From Bacillota bacterium (GTDB lineage Bacteria > Bacillota > Clostridia > Christensenellales > Aristaeellaceae): 16,671 nucleotides of DNA. Of this stretch, positions 1 through 6,122 are shown one piece after another. Within the stretch, counting starts at the first letter, position 1. Every line of letters starts with the position of its first letter. Made by a program: the position numbers and the translations under genes. Below the pieces are notes generated by a model that did no database searches, was not told where the DNA came from, and worked only from the letters and a program-made list of their open reading frames with translations. Location of the stretch: contig JAEZHK010000142.1 in assembly GCA_023416655.1 (NCBI GenBank), positions 1-16,671 on the forward strand, given 5' to 3'.

Positions 1-181
<181 letters not shown>

Positions 182-226
182 TCCTTGGTTCCTCCCTAAT
201 CAATAGTCAATTCCGGGGGATTTCTT

Positions 227-300
227 TGGAGCGGGTGATGGGAATCGAACCCACGTGATCAGCTTGGGAAGCTGGAGCTCTGCCATTGAGCTACACCCGC
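227..300 (-). tRNA. tRNA-Gly, anticodon CCC, CCA end encoded
   Basis: A 74-nt cloverleaf folds cleanly on the minus strand. The acceptor stem pairs GCGGGTG (300-294) with CACCCGC (237-231). The D arm is GCTC/GAGC. The anticodon arm is CCAGC/GCTGA with loop TTCCCAA, which places CCC at positions 34-36. The T arm is GTGGG-TTCGATT-CCCAT. The discriminator base is T and the CCA end is encoded (229-227). The first pair of the anticodon stem is a C-A mismatch. CCC reads GGG glycine codons. The tRNA lies in the leader of tuf. Confidence 0.95.
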
Positions 301-354
301 GCGCCCGCCCGCGATATCGTGAAAGCACAGCAAACACGCCGCGATACGCGGACC

Positions 355-383
355 ATTATACTGGAAAACGTGGGTTTTGTCAA
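355..383 (-). promoter_or_regulatory. Consensus sigma-A promoter for tRNA-Gly/tuf
   Basis: On the minus strand a perfect -35 TTGACA (383-378) and a perfect -10 TATAAT (360-355) are separated by exactly 17 nt. The expected start point near 348 lies about 48 nt upstream of the tRNA 5' end. Two perfect hexamers at ideal spacing fit the high expression expected for EF-Tu and a tRNA. Confidence 0.93.
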
Positions 384-407
384 GAAACTTTTCGGTTTTG
401 CAGGGTT

Positions 408-438
408 AAAAATGCAGCGCCCGCCATTTAGGCGGGCG
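408..438 (-). terminator. Probable intrinsic terminator downstream of sigH
   Basis: A perfect 8-bp GC stem CGCCCGCC/GGCGGGCG (418-425 with 431-438) closes a 5-nt loop. On the minus strand it is followed by CTGCATTTTT, a run of five T beginning five bases after the stem. It lies between the sigH unit and the tRNA-Gly/tuf promoter, so it would separate the two units. The offset of the T run makes it less than ideal. Confidence 0.65.
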
Positions 439-463
439 TGAACTGTCAAACTCAAGGGAGAGG

Positions 464-664
464 GTGGAGAGGGCCGCGGCCCTTTCCACGTTCAACCAAA
501 TCCGGTGACCTGTGCAGCGGATTTGGCTTTCCCCCAAAGGCCGAGCCTGCCCGGCCGGCGGGGAAAGCATACCCGAACCGGTTTCCGCCCGCAAACGGCC
601 GCAGCCGTTTGCGGAAACCGGCCCGTTCCCTTGCGAACGAAAGCTGCTTGCAGATTTCGTTCGC
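464..664. repeat. Five-hairpin intergenic repeat, copy 1 (after sigH)
   Basis: Five hairpins follow one another almost without gaps: 464-489 (12-bp stem), 496-526 (CCAAATCCG/CGGATTTGG), 526-568 (GCTTTCCCC/GGGGAAAGC), 578-621 (CCGGTTTCC/GGAAACCGG around an inner GCAAACGGC/GCCGTTTGC), and 633-664 (GCGAACGAAA/TTTCGTTCGC). The block ends one base from the sigH stop codon. A second copy lies at 9224-9427, aligning without gaps at 8760 bp offset over 481-600, with 14 mismatches in those 120 bases. Several differences are paired and preserve stems. No protein reading is credible. It may be a non-autonomous mobile palindromic element or an RNA 3'-end structure; I cannot assign a known family. Confidence 0.85.
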
Positions 665-665
665 C

Positions 666-1283
666 CTACTCTTGCAGCATCTTCTGCAGCTTACGCTTGA
701 CGCGCTGCAGCGCGTTGTCGATGGACTTGACGTGCCGCTTCATCTCCTGCGAGATTTCCTGATAGCTCTTGCCCTCGAGGTAGCGGAGCAGCACTTGTTT
801 TTCAAGCCCCGACAGCATTTTGCCGATGCGCCCCTCGATGAGCGAGACATCCTCCCGGTTGATGAGCACCTCTTCCGGGTTTGCCTCCCAGCCTTCGGTG
901 ATCACGTCCAAAAGCGTACGGTCCGATTCCTCGTCATAGAGGGGCTTGTTCAGCGACACGTAGCTGTTGAGCGGGATGTGCTTCTGCCGGGTCGCGGTCT
1001 TGATGGCCGTGATGATCTGGCGGGTGATGCACAACTCCGCGAACGCGCGGAAGGAGGTGAGCTTCTCCTCGCGGAAGTCGCGGATGGCCTTGTACAGCCC
1101 GATCATGCCCTCCTGCACGATGTCCTCGTGGTCGGCGCCGATCAGGAAATAACTGCGCGCCTTGGAGCGCACGAAGTTTTTGTATTTGTTGAGCAGATAC
1201 TCCAGCGCGGTGCCGTCGGCCTGCTGGGCCAGGCGGACAACCTGCTCGTCGGTCATATGCTCAAATCGTTCGTACAGAACCAA
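666..1283 (-). CDS. sigH: RNA polymerase sigma factor SigH (Spo0H family)
   Basis: This 205-residue sigma-70-family factor directs RNA polymerase to transition-phase promoters in Bacillus, and to early sporulation or competence genes where those exist. Region 2 spans about residues 30-110, with KARSYFLIGADHEDIVQEGM and the FAELCITRQIITAIKTATRQ stretch that is nearly invariant in SigH. Region 4 covers about 158-205, with the helix-turn-helix at SYQEISQEMKRHVKSIDNAL. The start is TTG at 1283-1281, supported by GAGGAG about 9 nt upstream. An ATG nine codons later (MTDEQ) is possible but leaves the protein short for the family. No promoter is evident in the 243 bp upstream, so it may be read from the rhaB-rae1 unit. 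The Bacillus order rlmB-yacP-sigH is kept. Confidence 0.95.
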   Translation of the reverse strand: MVLYERFEHMTDEQVVRLAQQADGTALEYLLNKYKNFVRSKARSYFLIGADHEDIVQEGMIGLYKAIRDFREEKLTSFRAFAELCITRQIITAIKTATRQKHIPLNSYVSLNKPLYDEESDRTLLDVITEGWEANPEEVLINREDVSLIEGRIGKMLSGLEKQVLLRYLEGKSYQEISQEMKRHVKSIDNALQRVKRKLQKMLQE

Positions 1284-1287
1284 AGAG

Positions 1288-1320
1288 TTATTCTCCTCTA
1301 TGCGTGCGTTCCGGCCTCCG
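1288..1320. repeat. Relic copy of rae1 3' end, now the sigH RBS region
   Basis: These 33 bp match 1527-1559, the last ten codons and stop of rae1, at 27 of 33 positions without gaps. Read in the rae1 frame it gives RRPERTHRGE and a stop, against QKLERMRRGE and a stop in rae1. The AGAGGAGAATAA portion is identical and provides the sigH ribosome binding site. It forms a direct repeat flanking the hairpin chain at 1353-1520. Confidence 0.8.
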
Positions 1321-1352
1321 CCTGTTGGCGAACCTCGTCATTGATCAATTCG

Positions 1353-1520
1353 TTCCCGGCGACCAGCGCGCCGGGAATAGGTTTCCATAACCAGTGCGAA
1401 CACTGGTGGCGGAAACAATTCCTTCAGTCAGTGAGCCGCCCGGAAATCCCAAGGGATTTCATGGCTCACGCAGGCTTCCTCTTTCGCGCCCAAAAGCCGC
1501 CCGGCGGATTTTGGGCGCGA
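1353..1520. repeat. Four-hairpin chain between rae1 and sigH
   Basis: Four perfect or near-perfect hairpins are stacked in 168 bp: 1353-1377 (TTCCCGGCG/CGCCGGGAA), 1381-1416 (GTTTCC/GGAAAC around ACCAGTG-CGAA-CACTGGT), 1431-1469 (GTGAGCC/GGCTCAC around GAAATCCC/GGGATTTC), and 1484-1520 (a 12-bp stem TCGCGCCCAAAA/TTTTGGGCGCGA around GCCGCC). The second resembles the fourth hairpin of the 464-664 repeat, with an outer GGTTTCC/GGAAAC stem and a different inner stem, but overall it is not the same sequence. With its flanks it fills the 243-bp gap, where I see no gene and no promoter. Confidence 0.8.
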
Positions 1521-1526
1521 CGAAGT

Positions 1527-1559
1527 TTATTCTCCTCTTCGCATGCGTTCCAGCTTCTG
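1527..1559. repeat. rae1 3' end, parent copy of the 33-bp direct repeat
   Basis: This is the coding tail of rae1 including its TAA stop. The other copy is at 1288-1320, with six mismatches in 33 bp. The two copies bracket the hairpin chain at 1353-1520. Confidence 0.78.
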
Positions 1560-2039
1560 ACGCACGTCCGGCGGCAGATGTTCCAGCACGGTGGATTTCT
1601 TGGGCGGAACGCGCCGGACGATGGCGGGCGGGACGCGCATGCGCTCGATCTCCTGGATGAGTTCCCTCGCGGGCAGCCTCGTCGCGCCGCGGGCGAGCAC
1701 CAGCGTCTGCTCCACGCCGTCGGAGGTGGCCACCCGCACTTCCAAACGCCCCGCGTCGATGGCGGCGGCGTAGCCGTCGCATAGCCGCTCGATGTAGTGG
1801 TCGGCGGTCTCGCCACGCTTGGTGAAGACTACGTTCAGCGGCCCGGACTGGTAGCTGGACCGGACCGGGCGGTCAGACTGCCAGGCGTCGAAAACCAGTG
1901 TCACCTGCTGGCCGGAGTAGCCCGCGTAGTCGGAGAGCGCGTGGATCAGTTCGTCCCGCGCGTCCTCCAGCGATCCCCTCGGCACACCCTTCCAGGCGCA
2001 CAGCACGTTGTAGCCGTCCACCAGCAGGACCTTTTTCAT
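1527..2039 (-). CDS. rae1: NYN-domain endoribonuclease, YacP/Rae1 family
   Basis: The 170-residue product matches the YacP family. The B. subtilis member Rae1 is a ribosome-associated endonuclease that cuts mRNA in the A site during translation. NYN/PIN-like acidic positions are visible: D8 in LLVDGYNV, LVFDAWQ near residue 51, TKRGETADHYIERL near 73-86, and the ATSDGVEQ segment near 103-110. Length is normal for the family. The ATG at 2039-2037 overlaps the rlmB stop as ATGA (4 nt), with GGAG 7 nt upstream, so translation is probably coupled. Its last ten codons are duplicated at 1288-1320. The role here is inferred from family and conserved context. Confidence 0.9.
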   Translation of the reverse strand: MKKVLLVDGYNVLCAWKGVPRGSLEDARDELIHALSDYAGYSGQQVTLVFDAWQSDRPVRSSYQSGPLNVVFTKRGETADHYIERLCDGYAAAIDAGRLEVRVATSDGVEQTLVLARGATRLPARELIQEIERMRVPPAIVRRVPPKKSTVLEHLPPDVRQKLERMRRGE

Positions 2040-3799
2040 TGGCCGCTCCGGGTGCGCATGACCTCGTAGAGCGCGATGCCCGCGGCCACGGAGGCGTTGA
2101 GCGACGCGATCTGCCCCTTCAGCGGGATGGAAATTACCTTGTCGCAGCCCTCCAGCACCAGGCGCGAGATGCCCTCGCCCTCAGAACCCACCACCAGCGC
2201 CACCGGGCCGGAAAGGTCGCTTTCCCGGATGTCGCCGCCGGACATGTCGCAGCCGACGACCCAAAGCCCCTTCTCCTTGAGTTCCGCGAGGGTGCGGGAG
2301 AGGTTACCCACCCGCGCCACCGGCAGGTAGGAGAGCGCGCCCGCCGACGCCTTGACCGCCGCGGGGTTGAGGCCGGCGGATCTACGCTCCGGCACAATCA
2401 CGCCATGAGCGCCGCAGCACTCGGCGGTGCGGATGATCGCGCCCAGGTTGTGGGGGTCGGTGACGCCGTCCAGCACCACGACGAAAGGCGATTCGTCCTT
2501 CCTCGCGGCCAGCGCCAGGATGTCGTCCACCGACGAGTAGGCCGCCGCCGACGCGAAGGCCAGCATGCCCTGATGGTTGGGGTAGACCGCGTCGAGGCGC
2601 GCGCGGTCGACGAACTGCACCACGATGCCCGCGTCCTTGGCCTTGGCTACAATTTCCTTGGCGGAGCCGGACAGCTCGCCCTGGGCCACCAGCATCTTCT
2701 CGATGTGCTGGCCTGCTTTCAGCGCCTCGCGGATGGGGTTGCGGCCCACCAGCAGGTTGTCCACGCCGGCTTCTTCGGCTTCAGCCTGCAGCGGCTCGTC
2801 AATTCCGTCGTCGGGCTTTTCAAACCTGGGCGCGGGCCTGTCAAAATTCGGCGCGGGCCTGCCGTAGCGAGGCGCCGGGCGCTCCGCTCCGTCCTTCTCC
2901 ATGGGCCTGTCGTAACGCGGCTCGGGGCGGTCCGCTTCATCCCGCTGTACGGGCCTGCCGTAGCGCGGCTCGGGACGGTCCACTCCATCCCGCTGTACAG
3001 GCCTGCCGTAGCGCGGCACGGGGCGGTTCGCATCATCCCGCTGTACGGGCCTGCCGTAGCGGGGCGCGCCGCCGGGCTGCGCGGGCTTACTGTAGCGCGG
3101 GGGTTCGGGCTTGCGACGCTCGCCATCCTCGTACACCGCGGGCGGCACGGGCCGCTCCGGGGCGCGGGAAAAGCGCGGGCCGGGGCCCTTGTCGCCGCGG
3201 TCGTAGGGGCGCTTCCCGCCTTCGGGGCGGGCGTCCTTGTCAAAATAGCGCCTGCCGTCCCCCGGCTTGCCGCCTCGGCTGTACTGCCCCTGCGGCCGGT
3301 CGTCCCGGGGCTTGCCGCCATAGGGCCGATCTCCCTGCGGGCGGTCTCCCTGCGGGCGGTCTCCCTGCGGCCTGCCACTGTAAGGCCTGTCCCCCTGCGG
3401 CCGGTCGTCCCGAGGTCTGCCGCTGTAGAGCCGGTCGCCCTGCGGACGATCTCCCTGCGGCCTGCCGCTGTAGGGCCGGTCGCCCTGCGGACGATCTCCC
3501 TGCGGCCTGCCGCTGTAGGGCCTGTCTCCCTGCGGGCGATCTCCCTGCGGCCTGCCACTGTAAGGCCTGTCCCCCTGCGGACGATCTCCCTGCGGTCTGC
3601 CGCTGTAAGGCCTGTCCCCCTGCGGGCGGTCGTCCCGAGGCTTGCCGCCGTAGGGGCGGTCCCCATAGGGACGGTCTCCGCGAGGCCTGTCCCCCTGCGG
3701 GCGATCACTGTTGAAGCGGCCGCCGCCCTGCGGGCGGCTCCCCTTGCCGCCATGAAACTTCTCAAAACCGCGGCCCTTGCCGCCTTTTTTTCCATCCAT
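2036..3799 (-). CDS. rlmB: 23S rRNA 2'-O-methyltransferase RlmB with giant disordered N-terminal extension
   Basis: The C-terminal 242 residues are a complete SPOUT-class RlmB/TrmH methyltransferase, which in E. coli methylates G2251 of 23S rRNA using SAM. The substrate-binding domain starts at VDNLLVGRNPIREALK (residue 346). SPOUT motifs are VVVLDGVTDPHNLGAIIRTA, ALVVGSEGEGIS and ISIPLKGQIASLNASVAAG. Usual length is about 245-250; this protein is 587. Residues 1-345 are low-complexity, rich in R, G, D, P, Q and Y. They contain 15-residue units PQGDRPQGDRPYSGR (about 59-160) and 16-residue units PRYGRPVQRDxxxRPx (about 246-316). No signal peptide is seen. The ATG at 3799-3797 starts one base after the mrnC stop, behind GGGGGAGAGGG. 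The extension probably binds RNA or ribosomes, by analogy with RGG-type tails; that part is inference. Confidence 0.93.
   Translation of the reverse strand: MDGKKGGKGRGFEKFHGGKGSRPQGGGRFNSDRPQGDRPRGDRPYGDRPYGGKPRDDRPQGDRPYSGRPQGDRPQGDRPYSGRPQGDRPQGDRPYSGRPQGDRPQGDRPYSGRPQGDRPQGDRLYSGRPRDDRPQGDRPYSGRPQGDRPQGDRPQGDRPYGGKPRDDRPQGQYSRGGKPGDGRRYFDKDARPEGGKRPYDRGDKGPGPRFSRAPERPVPPAVYEDGERRKPEPPRYSKPAQPGGAPRYGRPVQRDDANRPVPRYGRPVQRDGVDRPEPRYGRPVQRDEADRPEPRYDRPMEKDGAERPAPRYGRPAPNFDRPAPRFEKPDDGIDEPLQAEAEEAGVDNLLVGRNPIREALKAGQHIEKMLVAQGELSGSAKEIVAKAKDAGIVVQFVDRARLDAVYPNHQGMLAFASAAAYSSVDDILALAARKDESPFVVVLDGVTDPHNLGAIIRTAECCGAHGVIVPERRSAGLNPAAVKASAGALSYLPVARVGNLSRTLAELKEKGLWVVGCDMSGGDIRESDLSGPVALVVGSEGEGISRLVLEGCDKVISIPLKGQIASLNASVAAGIALYEVMRTRSGQ
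2852..3064. repeat. 48-bp coding tandem repeat in rlmB
   Basis: About 4.4 copies of a 48-bp unit encode PRYGRPVQRDxxxRPx, with variation in the xxx triplet and a diverged last unit (PRYDRPMEKDGAERPA). It lies just before the methyltransferase domain. Confidence 0.82.
3320..3625. repeat. 45-bp coding minisatellite in rlmB
   Basis: Roughly 6-7 copies of a 45-bp unit encode PQGDRPQGDRPYSGR. Inner units differ only by a few bases, mostly synonymous, and the unit itself contains a 15-bp PQGDR sub-repeat. The period is a multiple of three, so copy-number change would alter length without breaking the frame. Confidence 0.9.
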
Positions 3800-3800
3800 G

Positions 3801-4172
3801 TTATTCCCTCTCCCCCGCGCCCAGCGCCGAATCAATCAGCGCTTCCATGCGCGCCCTCTGGTTTGTCAAATACAGGTAGCCGATCAATGCCTCCAGCGCC
3901 GTCGCCCGGTGGTACTCCGCGGGATCGGCACTCTTTGGCGGCGTCTGCCGCGCGTTGCGGGCACGGCGCGCCACGCCGCGCTCCTCGTCGGTCAAAAGCG
4001 GTTCGATGCGCCCAAGCGCCTCTGCCTGCGCGTGGGCGCAGACGATCCCGATGGCGCGCTTGTGCAGCACGTGGATGCGGTCGCCGCCGCGAACCAGCCT
4101 CTCCCGAACATAAAAGTCGTAAATCGCGTCGCCCAGGTAGGCCAATTCCAGCGATCCGGGCAGATTCGTCAC
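3801..4172 (-). CDS. mrnC: Mini-ribonuclease III
   Basis: Mini-III is a homodimeric RNase III-type enzyme lacking a double-strand RNA binding domain; in B. subtilis it matures 23S rRNA. The 123-residue product begins with GTG at 4172-4170 and shows LELAYLGDAIYDFYVRERL (RNase III signature with catalytic D), LHKRAIGIVCAHAQAEAL, RRARNARQTPPKSADPAEYHRATALEALIGYLYL and a short C-terminus. This matches MrnC throughout. The GTG overlaps the rhaB TGA by 4 nt (GTGA) and there is no strong ribosome binding site, so translation likely depends on rhaB. A longer in-frame reading runs to 4736, but it is inside rhaB and not protein-like. Confidence 0.93.
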   Translation of the reverse strand: MTNLPGSLELAYLGDAIYDFYVRERLVRGGDRIHVLHKRAIGIVCAHAQAEALGRIEPLLTDEERGVARRARNARQTPPKSADPAEYHRATALEALIGYLYLTNQRARMEALIDSALGAGERE

Positions 4173-5650
4173 AACAGTTTCAGGAAGCGGTCGTAGGCCG
4201 CCTTCCAGTCCTCCCCGTCGCCCTGCGGCTGATAAGTGCCGGTGGGGAACGAGCGCTTTACCACCTGGCGCAGCTCGGCCACCGAGCCGATCGCGCCCAG
4301 CGCCATCGCCTGCACGAGCAGGTTCCCGATCACCGTGCCCTCGCTGGGCCCGGCGATGACGGGCTTTCGAAGCGCGTTGGCGGTGAACTGGTTGAGCATC
4401 ACGTTCTTGCTGCCGCCGCCGACGATGTTGAGCGCGTCGATTTTGTGGTGCAGAAGGTCCTTCTCCAGCCGCTCGACGCTCCAGCGGTACTTGAGCGCCA
4501 GGCTCTCCAGGATCACGCGGATGATCTGCCCGCGGCCCTTGGGCACCTGCTGCCCGGTGCGCTGGCAGTACTCCTGCACGCGCTGGGGCATGCCGCCCGG
4601 CTGCAGGAAGCAGGGGTCGTCCACGTCCAGGATCGCCAGGAAGGGCTGCGCCTCCGAGGCCATCCGGTCGAGCGTGTCGAAGTCCACCGCATCCTCCCGG
4701 CGGTCCCACTCGCGCTTGCACTCCTGCAAAATCCACAGGCCCATGATGTTCTTGAGCAGGCGCGTCGTGCCGTCCACGCCGCCTTCGTTGGTGTAGTTTG
4801 CCTCCATGACGGCGCTTTCACACAGCGGTGTGCGGATCTCGGTGCCCAGAAGCGACCAGGTGCCGCTGGAGATGTAGGCGAAGCGCTCGCCCTCCGCGGG
4901 GACTGCCGCCACCGCAGAAGCCGTGTCGTGCTCGCAGACCGCGATCACCGGCACTTCGCCAACGCCCGTTTCCGCGGCGATCTCCGGGAGCAGCGCGCCG
5001 CGCACCGCGCCGGGCTGCTCGAGCTTGGTGAACAGCGATCTCGGGATGCCGAAGGCGTCCATCAAGTCCCAGGCCCAGTCGCGCGTCATGGGGTCGATGA
5101 GCTGCGAGGTGGAGGCGATGGTGTACTCCGTGGCCATCTTCCCCGTGAGGAAGTAGGCAAGAAGGTCGGGGATCATGAGCAGCTTGTCCGCGATTGAATA
5201 CACCGGGTCGCCCTCCAGCTTCATCGCGTAGAGCTGGAAGATGGTGTTGAACTGGATGAACGCCAAGCCCGTGCGGCGGAAGATTTCCTCTTTCGACAGC
5301 ACCTTGAACGCCTCAGGCATGATGTTGTCGGTGCGCTTGTCCCGGTAGTGCACCGGGATGCCCGCGAGGTGGCCGCTCTTGTCGATCAGCGCGCAGTCGA
5401 CGCCCCAGGTGTCGATGCCGATGGAATCGAGGCGGATGCCTTCCTTGGCCGCCTTGGTCAGCGCCTGCTTCATTTCAAAGAAAAAACGCTGCACATCCCA
5501 GACCATGCGGCCGTTTAGCGTCACAGGGTCGTTGGAAAACCTGTGCAGCTCGGTCAGGCGGATGCGTTCGCCGTCAAACTGGCCCAGCATCGCGCGGCCG
5601 CTGGACGCGCCAAAGTCAAAACCCAGCAGGTTCAAAGTCTTTGTGTTCAT
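4169..5650 (-). CDS. rhaB: Rhamnulokinase (FGGY carbohydrate kinase)
   Basis: RhaB phosphorylates L-rhamnulose to L-rhamnulose 1-phosphate in rhamnose catabolism. The 493-residue product (E. coli 489) shows DFGASSGR at 12-19, IGIDTWGVD with the catalytic-type Asp at 85, YRDKRT at 102-107, HDTASAV, ISSGTWSLLG, NEGGVDGTTRLLKNIMGLW, and IVGGGSKNVMLNQFTANAL followed by VIAGPSEGTVIGN. These match RhaB better than xylulo- or glycerol kinases. The reading frame is open to 5758, but that extension contains the promoter at 5681-5709, so I use the ATG at 5650-5648 with GGGGAG 6 nt upstream. No isomerase, aldolase or transporter gene is adjacent. It overlaps mrnC by 4 nt and occupies the place where cysS is usual. 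Confidence 0.9.
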   Translation of the reverse strand: MNTKTLNLLGFDFGASSGRAMLGQFDGERIRLTELHRFSNDPVTLNGRMVWDVQRFFFEMKQALTKAAKEGIRLDSIGIDTWGVDCALIDKSGHLAGIPVHYRDKRTDNIMPEAFKVLSKEEIFRRTGLAFIQFNTIFQLYAMKLEGDPVYSIADKLLMIPDLLAYFLTGKMATEYTIASTSQLIDPMTRDWAWDLMDAFGIPRSLFTKLEQPGAVRGALLPEIAAETGVGEVPVIAVCEHDTASAVAAVPAEGERFAYISSGTWSLLGTEIRTPLCESAVMEANYTNEGGVDGTTRLLKNIMGLWILQECKREWDRREDAVDFDTLDRMASEAQPFLAILDVDDPCFLQPGGMPQRVQEYCQRTGQQVPKGRGQIIRVILESLALKYRWSVERLEKDLLHHKIDALNIVGGGSKNVMLNQFTANALRKPVIAGPSEGTVIGNLLVQAMALGAIGSVAELRQVVKRSFPTGTYQPQGDGEDWKAAYDRFLKLL

Positions 5651-5680
5651 GGCTCTCCCCGCTTTCCTCGTCTCAAGGCC

Positions 5681-5709
5681 ATTATACCAGTTTGAGGGAG
5701 CGCGTTCAA
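5681..5709 (-). promoter_or_regulatory. Promoter for the rhaB-mrnC-rlmB-rae1 unit
   Basis: On the minus strand -35 TTGAAC (5709-5704, 4 of 6 consensus) and -10 TATAAT (5686-5681, perfect) are 17 nt apart. The expected start near 5674 leaves a leader of about 24 nt before the rhaB ATG, with the ribosome binding site intact. No other promoter is apparent down to rae1. Confidence 0.85.
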
Positions 5710-5793
5710 CGGCCAATTCGCCGTAAAACGCGCAAATCCGGGCATACCGGGTATCCATGCATTATGCAGCGGTCTTTCGCGGTTATTCCGCAG

Positions 5794-5908
5794 TAATCCA
5801 CAATATCCACAGGCTTATCCACAGAAAGCGCCCGGAAATCGCTGGTTTTTGGCGGAAAGTGGGCAATCCCGGTGGATTATTCATGGGGATTTCGGAAAGT
5901 TATCCACA
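5794..5908 (+). promoter_or_regulatory. Cluster of DnaA boxes
   Basis: Two perfect boxes TTATCCACA lie at 5815-5823 and 5900-5908. Two one-mismatch boxes are at 5794-5802 (TAATCCACA) and 5803-5811 (ATATCCACA). All four have the same orientation; the first three start 9 and 12 bp apart. A two-mismatch site on the other strand is at 5968-5976. The cluster lies 85-230 bp upstream of the rhaB promoter. No dnaA, dnaN, recF or rpmH gene is nearby and no clear AT-rich unwinding region is seen, so this looks like an ectopic DnaA-binding cluster rather than oriC. Confidence 0.72.
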
Positions 5909-6122
5909 GAACCAGGCCGGTTTTCGGAGCGCGGGAGCCGGGCGCGGTCGGTTTCGCACAGGTTTTCTGTGGACTACCGGTGGACAGGCGCCCATCGCAC
6001 CAATTTGGCGCCCGAAGCCCCGGAATTTGCGCCTCACGGTGCTCCAAGGCCCAGATGAAACGTTTGTTTCCGAAAACCACCCCGCACAATCCATGCACAG
6101 GACCCGGGTCTGAAAGACTTGT
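5909..6122. other. Non-coding stretch downstream of tsaD, no gene recognised
   Basis: Together with the DnaA boxes this makes up most of the 472-bp gap between tsaD and rhaB. Open frames on both strands here are short and overlap one another in several frames, with no recognisable protein. A GACCCGGGTC palindrome just after the tsaD stop lacks a T run, so I do not call a terminator. Confidence 0.6.

Noticed and set aside
1353..1520. CRISPR array or regular direct repeats among the hairpins
   Set aside because: The stems all differ in sequence and there are no regularly spaced identical repeats with spacers.
438..1784. Plus-strand open frame of about 450 codons across repeat 1 and sigH
   Set aside because: It crosses two hairpin repeats and lies antisense to sigH and rae1; no domain is visible.
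1898..5197. Very long plus-strand open frame of about 1,100 codons opposite rae1, rlmB, mrnC and rhaB
   Set aside because: It is antisense to four well-identified genes, its composition mirrors the rlmB repeats, and it shows no recognisable domain. GC-rich DNA often leaves such frames open.
5651..5758. 36-codon N-terminal extension of rhaB
   Set aside because: It contains a TTGAAC-17-TATAAT promoter, and the ATG at 5650 has a good RBS and the normal family N-terminus.
5794..5908. The DnaA-box cluster as the chromosomal origin
   Set aside because: No dnaA, dnaN, recF, gyrB or rpmH is present, no AT-rich unwinding element is clear, and gene direction does not change across it.
6090..6122. Intrinsic terminator after tsaD
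   Set aside because: The GACCCGGGTC palindrome is short and not followed by a T run on the minus strand.
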